DNA from: Pelotomaculum terephthalicicum JT
GTDB taxonomy: Bacteria > Bacillota > Desulfotomaculia > Desulfotomaculales > Pelotomaculaceae
DNA: 64,000 nucleotides
Assembly: GCF_022410535.1 (NCBI RefSeq)
Contig: NZ_JAKNBL010000009.1
Coordinates: 1-64,000 of the forward strand
Direction: 5' to 3'
A program made the position numbers and the translations under genes. Positions 7,918-16,362 of the stretch are shown here, in pieces (positions within the stretch are counted from its first letter, which is position 1; every line of letters starts with the position of its first letter). The notes under the pieces were generated by a model that worked only from the letters and a program-made list of their open reading frames with translations, ran no database searches and was not told the origin of the DNA.

Positions 7918-10065
7918 TTGGATAAAACACTGTTACGGGATAGCAAAGCGATGAATTATTTATTCTATCCCCGTTCAATCGCCATCATCGGGGCTTCGGC
8001 CAACCCCGACAAACCTGGCGGCATGCCGATTGTTTCATTGATTAACAACGGCTACACCGGCGGCATATACCCAGTCAACCCAAACCGCAGTAAGATTTCC
8101 GGACTGCCATGCTATCCCTCCTTGATGGATATTCCGGATGAAGTAGATCTGGCAATCATTACGGTTTCCGCGCAGTTGGCTCAAAAAGCTCTGCGTGAGT
8201 GCGCCGCAAAAAAAGTGAAGGCTGCTATAGTATTTACTTCAGGGTTTGCCGAAGTCGGCGGTCAAGGTATTAAATTCCAGGAAGATATGGCAAAGCTGGC
8301 CAGGGAAAGCAACATCGCCTTGTGCGGCCCGAATTGTATGGGCATATTTAATGCCCAAAACGCAATGACAGCCGGATTTGTTATTTCAGAACTGCCGGAG
8401 AAAGTAATAGTGCCTAACTTTTTTGGATTTATCAGCCAAAGCGGCGGGTTCGGGGCGATAATGCATGCTATTGCCTCGGGACATGGCATCGGCTTTACTT
8501 ATTTTATCAGTTCAGGCAATGAGTCAGACCTTCAATTCGCCGATTATCTCGCCTATATGGTTGAAGATGCCGCGACTAAAGTAATCGGCGGTTATTTAGA
8601 AGGAATCAAAGACGGACAAAAACTGTTTCAGGCAGCTGAAATGGCGCTTGAAGCAAAAAAACCAGTCATATTGATTAAAACCGGACGCCATCCGGCGGCA
8701 GCCAGGGCGGCTTCCTCCCATACAGGCGCATTGGCGGGATCGGACCTTGTTTACAGTTCTTTTTTTAGACAAAAAGGCATTATCCGGGCCGAAGGTGTTG
8801 AAGAATTCATTACCATACTTTCCTTGCTGGCCTGCGGCAGCCTGCCCCGTGGGAACAAGGTGGGCATTATTGTCGGCTCCGGCGGAAATGGCGTCTTGCT
8901 GGCCGACAAGTGTATCGAAGCCGGTCTTGAAGTGGGGTCGCTGACCGCTCAAACTCAAGCCGCTCTCAGCAAGCTGCTGCCGTCATTCGGCACAACGGCC
9001 AACCCGATAGACATGACTTCAAAGATTTTGACTGACACCAACCTGTTAAGAGATACAACAAACCTGGTAATTAAAGACCCCGGCGTGGACATGCTGATTA
9101 TCTTGCACTGGGCCTCCCGCAAGGGCTGGTCGCAGCCGACAAGAGAAATTGTTGATTTATTGGCGCATTCGGGCAAGCCCGTGCTGGTGTTGGTGTGGGG
9201 TTCGGATGAAGCGGCCATTGAAGATCTGCGTTTCTTCAGAGAACACCGGGTTCCCGCCGTAAGAGAGATTGATTATGCGACGCGTAGTCTGGCCGCGTTG
9301 GCGAAATACTCCGCTAAAGCTGCTTCTTATTCTAACCAGCCTAAAATTTCTCTCTCCCTTGTGCCCAACCAGGAGAAAGCAGCCCTTCTGCTAAAAAGTT
9401 ATAAACCCGGCGACAAGCTTTCTGAATCACAATCAAAAGAAATACTAAGTTCTTGCGGCATCCCGGCCACAAGGGAATGCTTAGCCGCTAATGAAGAAGA
9501 GGCGGTAAAAATAGCAGCCGGCCTTGGCTTCCCCGTAGTTTTAAAAATCGACTCGCCTGACATACCTCATAAGACTGAAGCCGGAGGAGTCAGGCTTAAC
9601 CTTGATACACCGTCAAAAATTAAAGAAGCGTACAGAGATATTATCTGGGCAGTGCAAGAATACCGCCCTGATGCCCTGATCCGGGGCGTTCTGGTTCAGG
9701 AAATGCTTAGCGGGGGAATCGAAGTTATCGCCGGCGTTAGTCGTGACCCGGTCTTCGGCCCGACCGTGTTGTTCGGTTTAGGAGGAATCTTCGTTGAAGC
9801 GCTGGAAGACGTATCTTTAAGAGTCGCCCCTTTAAGCGCGGCAGATGCCAGAGAAATGATCAGTGAAATAAAAGGATTCCGGGTTTTATCCGGTCTTCGC
9901 GGCAAGCCCCCCATGGATCAGGAGGCCATTGCGGATGTGCTTTTAAAATTATCCCAAATCGCGCTGGACTTTCCCCAAATTGACGAGCTTGATATCAACC
10001 CCTTGTTTGTATATCCAAAAGGCCGGGGCGTCCGGGCAGCCGATGTTTTGCTCACCATAAGATAA
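7918..10065 (+). CDS. Acyl-CoA synthetase, NDP-forming (single-chain)
   Basis: 715-residue fused-subunit acyl-CoA synthetase of the ADP-forming acetyl-CoA synthetase / Pat superfamily, which interconverts acyl-CoA plus ADP and phosphate with acid, CoA and ATP. Order: CoA-binding Rossmann domain (about 10-135, IAIIGASANPDKPG), succinyl-CoA-ligase-like domains (about 150-460) with the probable phospho-histidine His268 in AASSHTGALAGSD, and a C-terminal ATP-grasp domain (about 485-715, PVVLKIDSPDIPHKTEAGG). There is no GNAT acetyltransferase domain, so an energy-conserving enzyme is more likely than a lysine acetyltransferase. The start is TTG 7918 behind AGAGAGGGG. It is monocistronic. The substrate cannot be told from sequence; acetate, propionate or an aryl acid are possible. 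Confidence 0.9.
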   Translation: MDKTLLRDSKAMNYLFYPRSIAIIGASANPDKPGGMPIVSLINNGYTGGIYPVNPNRSKISGLPCYPSLMDIPDEVDLAIITVSAQLAQKALRECAAKKVKAAIVFTSGFAEVGGQGIKFQEDMAKLARESNIALCGPNCMGIFNAQNAMTAGFVISELPEKVIVPNFFGFISQSGGFGAIMHAIASGHGIGFTYFISSGNESDLQFADYLAYMVEDAATKVIGGYLEGIKDGQKLFQAAEMALEAKKPVILIKTGRHPAAARAASSHTGALAGSDLVYSSFFRQKGIIRAEGVEEFITILSLLACGSLPRGNKVGIIVGSGGNGVLLADKCIEAGLEVGSLTAQTQAALSKLLPSFGTTANPIDMTSKILTDTNLLRDTTNLVIKDPGVDMLIILHWASRKGWSQPTREIVDLLAHSGKPVLVLVWGSDEAAIEDLRFFREHRVPAVREIDYATRSLAALAKYSAKAASYSNQPKISLSLVPNQEKAALLLKSYKPGDKLSESQSKEILSSCGIPATRECLAANEEEAVKIAAGLGFPVVLKIDSPDIPHKTEAGGVRLNLDTPSKIKEAYRDIIWAVQEYRPDALIRGVLVQEMLSGGIEVIAGVSRDPVFGPTVLFGLGGIFVEALEDVSLRVAPLSAADAREMISEIKGFRVLSGLRGKPPMDQEAIADVLLKLSQIALDFPQIDELDINPLFVYPKGRGVRAADVLLTIR

Positions 10066-10094
10066 TATCCAGAAGAAACGACAAAAACAACCCC

Positions 10095-10122
10095 TTTACA
10101 TGTCACCCCTGGGGCATATAAT
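10095..10122 (+). promoter_or_regulatory. Sigma-A promoter of the small gene at 10144
   Basis: TTTACA (10095-10100), 16-base spacer, TATAAT (10117-10122). The predicted transcription start falls just before the AGGGGTG ribosome site, giving a leader of about 15 bases. Confidence 0.65.
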
Positions 10123-10143
10123 TTATAACAGGGGTGTTAATTG

Positions 10144-10338
10144 ATGGCAATAGATCGTTTAGTGGGCAAATACGTACCTGACAAAAACGGTAAGCTGAGA
10201 CACACCTTAAACCTTATGGGAACAAATGCCAACACACATATTCCTACTCCCATACGTTATAATTATTCTTTTATAATCAGCGCAACTGAGTCATGGTATA
10301 AACGGGTATGGTTTTGGGTGAAACAGAGCATCAAGTAA
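10144..10338 (+). CDS. Small unknown protein (64 aa) with own promoter
   Basis: 64 residues, family not recognised. ATG 10144 is preceded by AGGGGTG with seven-base spacing, and a good promoter lies immediately upstream, which supports a real gene. It has a polar N-terminus (MAIDRLVGKYVPDKNGK) and an aromatic-rich, basic C-terminus (SWYKRVWFWVKQSIK) that could be amphipathic and membrane-binding. No cysteine motif and no clear transmembrane helix. It converges on the DUF503 gene. Confidence 0.5.
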   Translation: MAIDRLVGKYVPDKNGKLRHTLNLMGTNANTHIPTPIRYNYSFIISATESWYKRVWFWVKQSIK

Positions 10339-10346
10339 GCAGGCTG

Positions 10347-10628
10347 CTAAAATAACTGTATTTGATAATCAGTGATAGTCAACATTCCTTGGGTCTCGAT
10401 AAATTTCACGACAGCGGCAAAGACTTTGTGCACATAGGCCTGTTCATTGCTGATCATTGACAGCCCCAGCGTGGAGCGCTGCCAGATGTCCTGCTCTCCG
10501 ATCTCGGCGATGGAAACGTTAAACCGTTTTTTTATCCGGTCTATAACGCTTTTCAGTACTTTTCTCTTTTCTTTGAGTGAGTGGACTTCGCCAATGAACA
10601 GTTCAACAGTTAAAATCCCGACAACAAT
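10347..10628 (-). CDS. DUF503 (YlxP-like) protein with apparent ATT start
   Basis: 93-residue DUF503 protein; the B. subtilis relative ylxP sits in the nusA-infB-rbfA cluster. Family hallmarks are (M)VVGILTVEL at the start, HSLKEKRKVLKS, RFNVSIAEIGEQDIWQRSTLG and an SNEQAYV helix. The family-conserved N-terminus is complete only if translation begins at ATT 10628. The codon just upstream in frame is TAG, no ATG/GTG/TTG occurs before residue 58, and a Shine-Dalgarno GGAGGGG lies at the right distance from the ATT. It is therefore either initiated at ATT, as known for infC, or carries a start-codon mutation. Last gene of a three-gene minus cluster, and separated from the HAD gene by a large inverted repeat. 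Confidence 0.82.
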   Translation of the reverse strand: MVVGILTVELFIGEVHSLKEKRKVLKSVIDRIKKRFNVSIAEIGEQDIWQRSTLGLSMISNEQAYVHKVFAAVVKFIETQGMLTITDYQIQLF

Positions 10629-10649
10629 CTACTCCCCTCCGGCGATAAG

Positions 10650-10718
10650 GGGGAAGCAGGGGGACGTTCTTTTTTCTTCCCACTTGTGGTAAGCAAAAGA
10701 ACGTCCCCCTGCTTCCCC
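10650..10718. repeat. Perfect 24-bp inverted repeat
   Basis: Arms 10650-10673 and 10695-10718 are exact reverse complements (outer half GGGGAAGCAGGGGG, inner half ACGTTCTTTT) around a 21-base spacer. The right arm overlaps the HAD gene stop codon by one base. RNA from either strand would form a very stable hairpin. It may act as a terminator or an RNA stabiliser, or be a dispersed palindromic repeat related to 7425-7467. Confidence 0.85.
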
Positions 10719-11347
10719 TACAGATACAGACTTATTTCTTCCCAGCTGTCCAGCAAACCGTCCGGCGCCAGCTTCGCTAATTCTTCCCTGCTGTCCAGTC
10801 CCCAGGTTACACCCAAAGCGCGCGCGCCGGCGTTTTGGGCGGTTAATATGTCGAAGCTGCTGTCACCGACCAAAACTGACCGGTCCGCCGCGGTTTCCAA
10901 CGCCGCCAAGGCGTTTAACAACGACTCCGGATCGGGCTTTGGTTTAACAATGTCGTGCGCCGTTACCACTACATCCATCAAACAATCCAATCCTGTGTAA
11001 GCAATCGTGCGCAAAGTAACCGGCTTGCCCTTTGAAGTAACCACACCGAGTTTAAGGCCCATGTTTTTTAAACGGCTGATCATCTCATATGTGCCTGGAA
11101 ACAGTTTGGTCAGGCGGTCATGCTCCAGCTGATAATAATACTGATACAGCTCAACAAACCGGGGTTCACTTTTCCCGACAAAACGCCTGGCTATTTCCGC
11201 CAGAGGCAGTCCGATTAACTTCACCACATCATTATCACCCCAGGGTATCTTCATATCTCTAAACACTTTCCTGTAGGTCTGGACAATCAAAGGCAAAGTA
11301 TCCGCAAGAGTACCGTCAAGGTCGAATAATACAGCCTCGGTATTCAC
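10718..11347 (-). CDS. HAD-family phosphatase (Gph/PpaX-like)
   Basis: 209-residue haloacid-dehalogenase phosphatase similar to phosphoglycolate phosphatase and pyrophosphatase PpaX. The start is GTG 11347 behind GAGGG; the longer open frame to 11470 overlaps the upstream gene and has no family homology. Motif I is FDLDGTLADT (nucleophile Asp9, Asp11), motif II VVTSKG, the motif III lysine lies in VKPKPDP and motif IV is LVGDSSFDI. A helical cap domain lies between motifs I and II. It follows the metallophosphoesterase by 29 bases, so they are probably co-transcribed. The substrate is not determined by sequence. Confidence 0.88.
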   Translation of the reverse strand: MNTEAVLFDLDGTLADTLPLIVQTYRKVFRDMKIPWGDNDVVKLIGLPLAEIARRFVGKSEPRFVELYQYYYQLEHDRLTKLFPGTYEMISRLKNMGLKLGVVTSKGKPVTLRTIAYTGLDCLMDVVVTAHDIVKPKPDPESLLNALAALETAADRSVLVGDSSFDILTAQNAGARALGVTWGLDSREELAKLAPDGLLDSWEEISLYL

Positions 11348-11376
11348 CAATAACCCTCTTTCCGCTTCTACGTTGT

Positions 11377-12102
11377 CTACCCTTGCATAATTTCTACCGG
11401 TGTGAAATTTACGTAATCGGCGCTTACCAGATGAAAATTTATCCCCCAGGCGCGCTCCGGCAGTTTCCACCGCGCGGCATCCGCATGCAGGTGGCCGTAA
11501 ACCACGGAGTCCACCCCGTACCGCAAGAACAGGTCAATTAGATCATTTTTTTCGTGCTGCTCGTTGGTAGGCATAAAGTGGGTGATTACAATTATCTTAC
11601 GAACTCCTTTGACACCTTTTAACGAGTTTTCCATTCTGAGCAGTTCCCGGCGGTAAATTTTCTGATCCTCTTCTTTATAGTGCGCTTCACCCGGGCTATT
11701 CCATCCTCGCGACCCGCAGACGGCAAAACTGCCAAAAACCAGATGGTCGTTCTGGATCACCCGCATATTTGCAGGCAAGGCCGCGCGCACTTGGGACAGG
11801 CTTTGCCACCAGTAGTCATGATTTCCGGCCACCCCGACAATGGTTCCCGGTAGAAGACCCAGAAATCCCAGATCATAGCGCGCCTCGCCAAGTTTCATCG
11901 CCCAGGAAAAATCACCGGGCATCAAGACCAAATCCGCTGCGCTTACCACGCTCAGCCAATTGTCGTAAATCTTCCGGTAGTGCTCGTACCATAACTCACC
12001 GAAAATATCCATGGGTTTGGAGGTCTTTGCATTGTCCCAGCGGCGAGGGTCCACCGGACTGTTAAAAGATAAGTGCACATCCCCTATGGCGAAAACTTTC
12101 AA
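11377..12102 (-). CDS. Metallophosphoesterase
   Basis: 241-residue calcineurin-like phosphoesterase using a two-metal centre. The start is TTG 12102 behind AGAGGAGAG; it puts the metal-binding motif FAIGDVHLSF at residues 4-13, as usual in this family. Further metal ligands: LMPGDFSWAM, VAGNHDYWW, the His of VITHFMPT and the terminal YGHLHAD. No signal peptide, so it is cytosolic. The substrate class is open (nucleotides, phosphoproteins or phosphodiesters). It is probably the first gene of the cluster with the HAD phosphatase and DUF503 genes, just past the end of the fla/che operon. Confidence 0.88.
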   Translation of the reverse strand: MKVFAIGDVHLSFNSPVDPRRWDNAKTSKPMDIFGELWYEHYRKIYDNWLSVVSAADLVLMPGDFSWAMKLGEARYDLGFLGLLPGTIVGVAGNHDYWWQSLSQVRAALPANMRVIQNDHLVFGSFAVCGSRGWNSPGEAHYKEEDQKIYRRELLRMENSLKGVKGVRKIIVITHFMPTNEQHEKNDLIDLFLRYGVDSVVYGHLHADAARWKLPERAWGINFHLVSADYVNFTPVEIMQG

Positions 12103-12220
12103 TTTTCTCTCCTCTAAATGCTCAATTACATCGCAGCCTTGATTAGGGCCGTCTTCAATGATTAACAGCTTATTATTGCATTTCTTTGCCAAATTTATAC
12201 CCGTTATGCGGCTATTAGCT

Positions 12221-12249
12221 AAGATACCCTGACCTGATCAGGGTATCTT
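12221..12249 (-). terminator. Hairpin at the end of the fla/che operon
   Basis: Perfect 12-bp stem AAGATACCCTGA / TCAGGGTATCTT with a five-base loop. The fliY stop TGA lies inside the first arm. The minus strand after the stem is not T-rich, so it may be a weak terminator or an mRNA 3' protecting hairpin. Confidence 0.55.
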
Positions 12250-13500
12250 TCTTTGCATAAGCTTTTGCAATCTTTCCTCTTGACCAATAATACTGGTAAT
12301 ACGCACGCCAAAGTTTTCATTTACAACCACGACTTCCCCCATCGCCACAAGAATGCCGTTGACCAGTATTTCCACCGGCTCATCCACCAGATTCTCCAAT
12401 TCGACCACGGAACCGGGTGTTATCCCCAGGATATCCTTAATCGGCCACTTGGTCCGCCCAAGCAAGGCGGTTACTTTTACAGGAATGTCCAAAATCATAT
12501 CCAATCGCTTTTGGTCAACCCCGGGCGGAGCAGCCAGCGTTGTTGACGCAAAAGTTTTAGCAGGCATTCGCTGCGCCGGCGTTGTTTTCGCGCCTGTTAC
12601 CGGCTTAGGCGGCTCCGGTTTGAGAAGGCCTTCCGGCATGCCGCTTAATAAATCGTCCGTCAATTCGCTGATTCCTGCACTGTCCAATATTTCCTCAGCA
12701 GCTTCTTCAACCGGATTCTCTTCTTTAACATCCTGAATATCCTGCTCCCTACCCGCTTCCTCATACAAATTGCCGAGAATAAAGCCCGCTTCTTCCCTGG
12801 CCGTTTCCACCCCCATAACCTGCATGATCCGGGTATCTAAAATTTCACCTATGGTCATTTTAAATGAAACGACCACAACCGGGCCGCCCACTTCCGTTTG
12901 CAGAGGGATCATTCCTTCAACTTGGCGGTATACAATTGTTTCAGGGGGAGAAATGTTTACTGTCCGGCCAAACATTGACGCCATGGAAGTTGATGAAGAG
13001 CCGATCATCTGGTTCATCGCCTCTGATGCCGCACTGATACCGATATCATTCAACTCTTCGGATGTGTTTGTGCCGTCTCCCCCCATCATCAGGTCGGCCA
13101 GCACGGCGGCGTCATCCAATCTCATCATCAGCAGGTTGAACCCGGAAAGCCCTTCGATATATTGAATATAGATGGTCATGTAAGGAACAGTAAAGCTCGC
13201 AAACAAATCCTCAATAGTGGTGATACTGACCTGCGGACTCGTAATGTTAACCTTCTGGTTGAGCAGCATTGACAGGGTTGTTGAAGCGGCCCCCATGCAA
13301 ATGTTGCCGACCTCCCCCAGCGCGTCTTTTTCTTCATCTGTTAAATCTATTAACGCGCTTGCTTCTGTCACCGGTTCCTCAATATCCGGCTTTTCCTCCT
13401 GGATATCTTCACTAAGCATTTCAACTTGCTCGGTCTCAACATCTGAACCGCCCAAGAGAGCATCAATTTCTTCTTGTTTTAATAATCCATCAGACATCAT
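12238..13500 (-). CDS. fliY: Flagellar motor switch phosphatase FliY
   Basis: 420-residue C-ring component of Gram-positive bacteria that dephosphorylates CheY-P at the switch. An N-terminal peptide LLKQEEIDALLGG matches the CheY-P-binding motif of FliM. Two CheC-like active-site helices follow (EKDALGEVGNICMGAA and SAASEAMNQMIGS, each with the E-x2-N signature), then a proline-rich linker (about 295-330) and a C-terminal FliN/SpoA domain (about 335-420, DIPVKVTALLGRTKWPIKDI). ATG 13500 overlaps the end of fliM by 11 bases, and a second ATG follows directly. Last gene of the operon. A separate FliN is encoded at 27916, so the switch has two SpoA proteins. Confidence 0.95.
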   Translation of the reverse strand: MMSDGLLKQEEIDALLGGSDVETEQVEMLSEDIQEEKPDIEEPVTEASALIDLTDEEKDALGEVGNICMGAASTTLSMLLNQKVNITSPQVSITTIEDLFASFTVPYMTIYIQYIEGLSGFNLLMMRLDDAAVLADLMMGGDGTNTSEELNDIGISAASEAMNQMIGSSSTSMASMFGRTVNISPPETIVYRQVEGMIPLQTEVGGPVVVVSFKMTIGEILDTRIMQVMGVETAREEAGFILGNLYEEAGREQDIQDVKEENPVEEAAEEILDSAGISELTDDLLSGMPEGLLKPEPPKPVTGAKTTPAQRMPAKTFASTTLAAPPGVDQKRLDMILDIPVKVTALLGRTKWPIKDILGITPGSVVELENLVDEPVEILVNGILVAMGEVVVVNENFGVRITSIIGQEERLQKLMQRKIP

Positions 13501-14479
13501 GATCGCCTTCCCCCGCCAGCGCGGTTATTTGTACGGCGAACTGGTCTCCCAGCGTACCGGCTTGCGCTTTATATTTCAAATTTTCACCAACGTAAACATC
13601 CATATCCTGATCCAACTTCCTGTCCATGACCAGCACATCACCTTCCTGCAACTGTAAAAAATCCCGAACTGTTATTTGTGCCCGCCCGGTTACGACAGTT
13701 AGTTCAATCTTCGGAAGGCCAAGCCAATACTCGACTTTTTTCCTCTCTTTCTCGTCCGCGGCGGAAATATGCGCTCCAAAACGCTTTTGCGCCGGTTGAA
13801 TAATGACCGGATCGAGCAAAGTGAAAGGCAGGCAAAGGTTAATAAAGCCTTTTGTTGATTCTCCCACTTTGGTAGTCATGGTTATCAAAGCTACAATCTC
13901 GTTAAATGGGAAAATTTGATGCAAGTTGGGGTTTGTTTCCACGGATAAGATCTCATGTTCAACCGGAACAATATCTTTCCATGACAATACTAAGTTGTCC
14001 AATACAATGTCACTGACATTTTTCGTAACAGAGAGTTCTATATCCGTCAGTTCCCGGACTTCTCCCGGCGCATCCCCGTTTCCACCGAAAAAAAGGTCGA
14101 TCATGGGGAATAAAAACATCGGATCAAATTGAATAATGGCATTTTCATTAAAAGGCTTTACCTTAAAAATGGTGATAACAGTCGGGCTCGGTATGGATTT
14201 AATAAAATCTTCATACGTCAGCTGATCAACGGAAACAACTTCCACCTGAATATTGTTTCTCAGATAACCAGTTAAAAAATTCGTTAAAAACCTTGCAAAA
14301 ACACCATGCAGCACCTGCAGGGAACGCAGGTGTTCCTCGGAAAATTTATTCGGACGCCGAAAATCATAAAGCTTATAATCAATATTCTTTTGGGTGTCCT
14401 TTAGCTCCTCAATTTTCATCTCGCCAGTTGACAGCGCGTTCAACAAGGCATCTATTTCACTCTGGGAAAGTACGTCCAT
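13490..14479 (-). CDS. fliM: Flagellar motor switch protein FliM
   Basis: 329-residue C-ring protein that links CheY-P binding to rotation control. The N-terminal CheY-P-binding motif LSQSEIDALLNAL is intact. The middle CheC-like domain carries the GGNGD loop (FFGGNGDAPG) that contacts FliG, and the C-terminal SpoA domain (about 245-325) has KIELTVVTGRAQITVRDFLQ. Length is normal. It follows cheY by 24 bases and overlaps fliY, so expression is coupled. Confidence 0.97.
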   Translation of the reverse strand: MDVLSQSEIDALLNALSTGEMKIEELKDTQKNIDYKLYDFRRPNKFSEEHLRSLQVLHGVFARFLTNFLTGYLRNNIQVEVVSVDQLTYEDFIKSIPSPTVITIFKVKPFNENAIIQFDPMFLFPMIDLFFGGNGDAPGEVRELTDIELSVTKNVSDIVLDNLVLSWKDIVPVEHEILSVETNPNLHQIFPFNEIVALITMTTKVGESTKGFINLCLPFTLLDPVIIQPAQKRFGAHISAADEKERKKVEYWLGLPKIELTVVTGRAQITVRDFLQLQEGDVLVMDRKLDQDMDVYVGENLKYKAQAGTLGDQFAVQITALAGEGDHDV

Positions 14480-14503
14480 AAGTTATTCCTTCCCTAAATA
14501 CAT

Positions 14504-14878
14504 TTACTGGCCGGCCCTGGCCATGACTCTCTCGATGGCCTGGAGGATCCGGTCCTGCTGGAACGGCTTAACGATAAAGTCTTTCGCGCCGGCCTGGATC
14601 GCCTCCATTACCATGGCTTGCTGGCCCATCGCGCTGCACATGATCACGTTGGCATTGGGATCAATGCCGCGAATTGCTTTAACCCCTTCAATCCCGTTCA
14701 TTTCCGGCATGGTAATGTCCATAGTGACGAGGTCGGGCTTATGCTGCTTGTACAAGTCCACGGCAACTTGCCCGTTTTCAGCTTCGCCGACTACCTCGTA
14801 GCCGTTCTTGGTAACGATATTTTTAATCATCATTCGCATGAAAGCCGCGTCGTCAACGATTAAAATCCGTTTTCCCAA
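14504..14878 (-). CDS. cheY: Chemotaxis response regulator CheY
   Basis: 124-residue single-domain receiver. Acidic pocket Asp9-Asp10, phospho-acceptor Asp54 in LVTMDITMPEMNG, Ser82 in MCSAMG (Ser in the usual Thr/Ser position) and Lys104 in IVKPF. No output domain. It should bind the FliM and FliY N-termini when phosphorylated. CheA is not encoded in this window. It lies in the chemotaxis block cheD-cheR-cheC-cheY-fliM-fliY at the 3' end of the operon. Confidence 0.96.
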   Translation of the reverse strand: MGKRILIVDDAAFMRMMIKNIVTKNGYEVVGEAENGQVAVDLYKQHKPDLVTMDITMPEMNGIEGVKAIRGIDPNANVIMCSAMGQQAMVMEAIQAGAKDFIVKPFQQDRILQAIERVMARAGQ

Positions 14879-14902
14879 AATAGTTTCCCTCCTGTTGATA
14901 AA

Positions 14903-15526
14903 CTATACCCCTTCGGTAACGCCAAGTGCTTCAAAAAGCCGGTTTAAGGCTCCGGTTTCCGGCAACATAAAAAAGTGCCCTCTTATTTCGTCCGTTTCCT
15001 GAAAAAAAACTGTCTCAATAAACAGCACTTGATCATCCCAGTGACCGCTGGCCACCAGGGAAGTACTTAGAATTGCCCCAAACATATCAAAAGCAAACAT
15101 GGGGACCGACGTATTCATTCTCAGACCGGTCATCCCGCCGATGGCGTTCATGAATGAGCCTGTCAGCACATTGCCTATTTCTGAAACAGCCGACTCACCC
15201 ATGACGTCCAGCTCCGTAACATTACCAACCTCCTGTCCCGTCAACATTTCGATTAGCCTGTAGGTGCTCCGCTCCGTAAAAATAAACAATACGGTACCGT
15301 GAATATCACCTTCTAGATTTAAAAAGACACAAGATACTATTTCTTCAGGCCCACCGACCATGTCGAATATTTCTTCCACATCAAAAAAGAAGGCTTTGGG
15401 AACAGCCATATCCACTTTTTTATCAAGCAATTCAGCCAGGGCGGTAGCCGCGTTGCCCAAGCCGATATTGCTTATTTCCTGTAAAGCGTCAATATAGACA
15501 TCCGGGATTACCTTTTTTTTTATCAT
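14903..15526 (-). CDS. cheC: CheY-P phosphatase CheC
   Basis: 207-residue CheC with two active-site signatures, DALQEISNIGLGNAATAL and SAVSEIGNVLTGSFMNAI (each with E-x2-N), the hallmark of a functional CheC. It dephosphorylates CheY-P and binds CheD. The start is ATG 15526 after GAGGGG; an in-frame ATG at 15547 overlaps the end of cheR and lacks a ribosome site. Having CheC, CheD and FliY together points to a B. subtilis-like adaptation scheme. Confidence 0.95.
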   Translation of the reverse strand: MIKKKVIPDVYIDALQEISNIGLGNAATALAELLDKKVDMAVPKAFFFDVEEIFDMVGGPEEIVSCVFLNLEGDIHGTVLFIFTERSTYRLIEMLTGQEVGNVTELDVMGESAVSEIGNVLTGSFMNAIGGMTGLRMNTSVPMFAFDMFGAILSTSLVASGHWDDQVLFIETVFFQETDEIRGHFFMLPETGALNRLFEALGVTEGV

Positions 15527-15543
15527 ATTAATCCCCTCTTCAA

Positions 15544-16335
15544 TCACTTTCTAAGATAATAACATGAGGCAATTTTCTCAAGGCCCAACTCCTTGTAGTT
15601 GAAGATCATTTCACTGGCGCCGATAAACAGCACACCTCCGGGTCTCAGCGCTTTAACGAATTTATTGTTCAAGACGTCCTGCGCGTCCCTGGTAAAATAT
15701 ATCATCACATTCCGGCAGGCGATCAAATCGTAGCCCTGGCCGTATTGATCCAGCAGCAGATCATGCTGCCGCAAGGTTACCATGTTTTTAATCTTATCAG
15801 ATAAGTAGTATGAATTGCCTTCTTTTCTGAAATATTTCGCCAGTCTGGCGCTGCTGACATTGCGCACCTGATCCGCATTGTAACAAGCCGTGGCCGCAGC
15901 CTGGAGAATATTCCGGTCCAAATCGGTTCCTTCGATCTGGTGACGGCGATTTGGAGACAACTCATTCAAAATAATGGCCATGGAATATGGCTCGGCCCCG
16001 TTGGAGCAGGCCGCGCTCCAGACTTTCAGGGTACCTTTTCCCAACAGCATCGGCAGTATTTTTTCTTCCAGTACGTCAAACATCGCTTTATCGCGAAAAA
16101 ACTCGGATACATTGATAGTCACGGTGTCCAGGAAATTCATGTAAGCCTTTTGCTCTGAAAGCAAGAGCTTTAGAAAGCCGGCGTAGTCGCCGCTGCTTAT
16201 TTTTTGTTTTGTCATCAGGCTGTCCAGCCGGCGTTTTAATTGATTCTCTTTATAAGCGTTTAAGTTCAGTTTAAAATTGCTGCGCACTCTATCTTTAAAA
16301 AGTGAAAAGTCCATGCTTGATTCTTTTATCTCCAT
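15544..16335 (-). CDS. cheR: Chemoreceptor methyltransferase CheR
   Basis: Up to 263 residues. It methylates receptor glutamates with S-adenosylmethionine. The helical N-terminal domain (LKRRLDSLMTKQKISS) is followed by the SAM-binding motif VWSAACSNGAEPYSMA and the conserved CRNVMIYF. The canonical second acidic residue of GEEPYS is Ala here (GAEPYS). The start is ambiguous: ATG 16335 has a weak site, ATG 16314 (MDFSLFKD) matches family N-termini. It sits 27 bases after cheD. Confidence 0.94.
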   Translation of the reverse strand: MEIKESSMDFSLFKDRVRSNFKLNLNAYKENQLKRRLDSLMTKQKISSGDYAGFLKLLLSEQKAYMNFLDTVTINVSEFFRDKAMFDVLEEKILPMLLGKGTLKVWSAACSNGAEPYSMAIILNELSPNRRHQIEGTDLDRNILQAAATACYNADQVRNVSSARLAKYFRKEGNSYYLSDKIKNMVTLRQHDLLLDQYGQGYDLIACRNVMIYFTRDAQDVLNNKFVKALRPGGVLFIGASEMIFNYKELGLEKIASCYYLRK

Positions 16336-16362
16336 CCACTAGTGATATTTTCTGCCTAGCCT

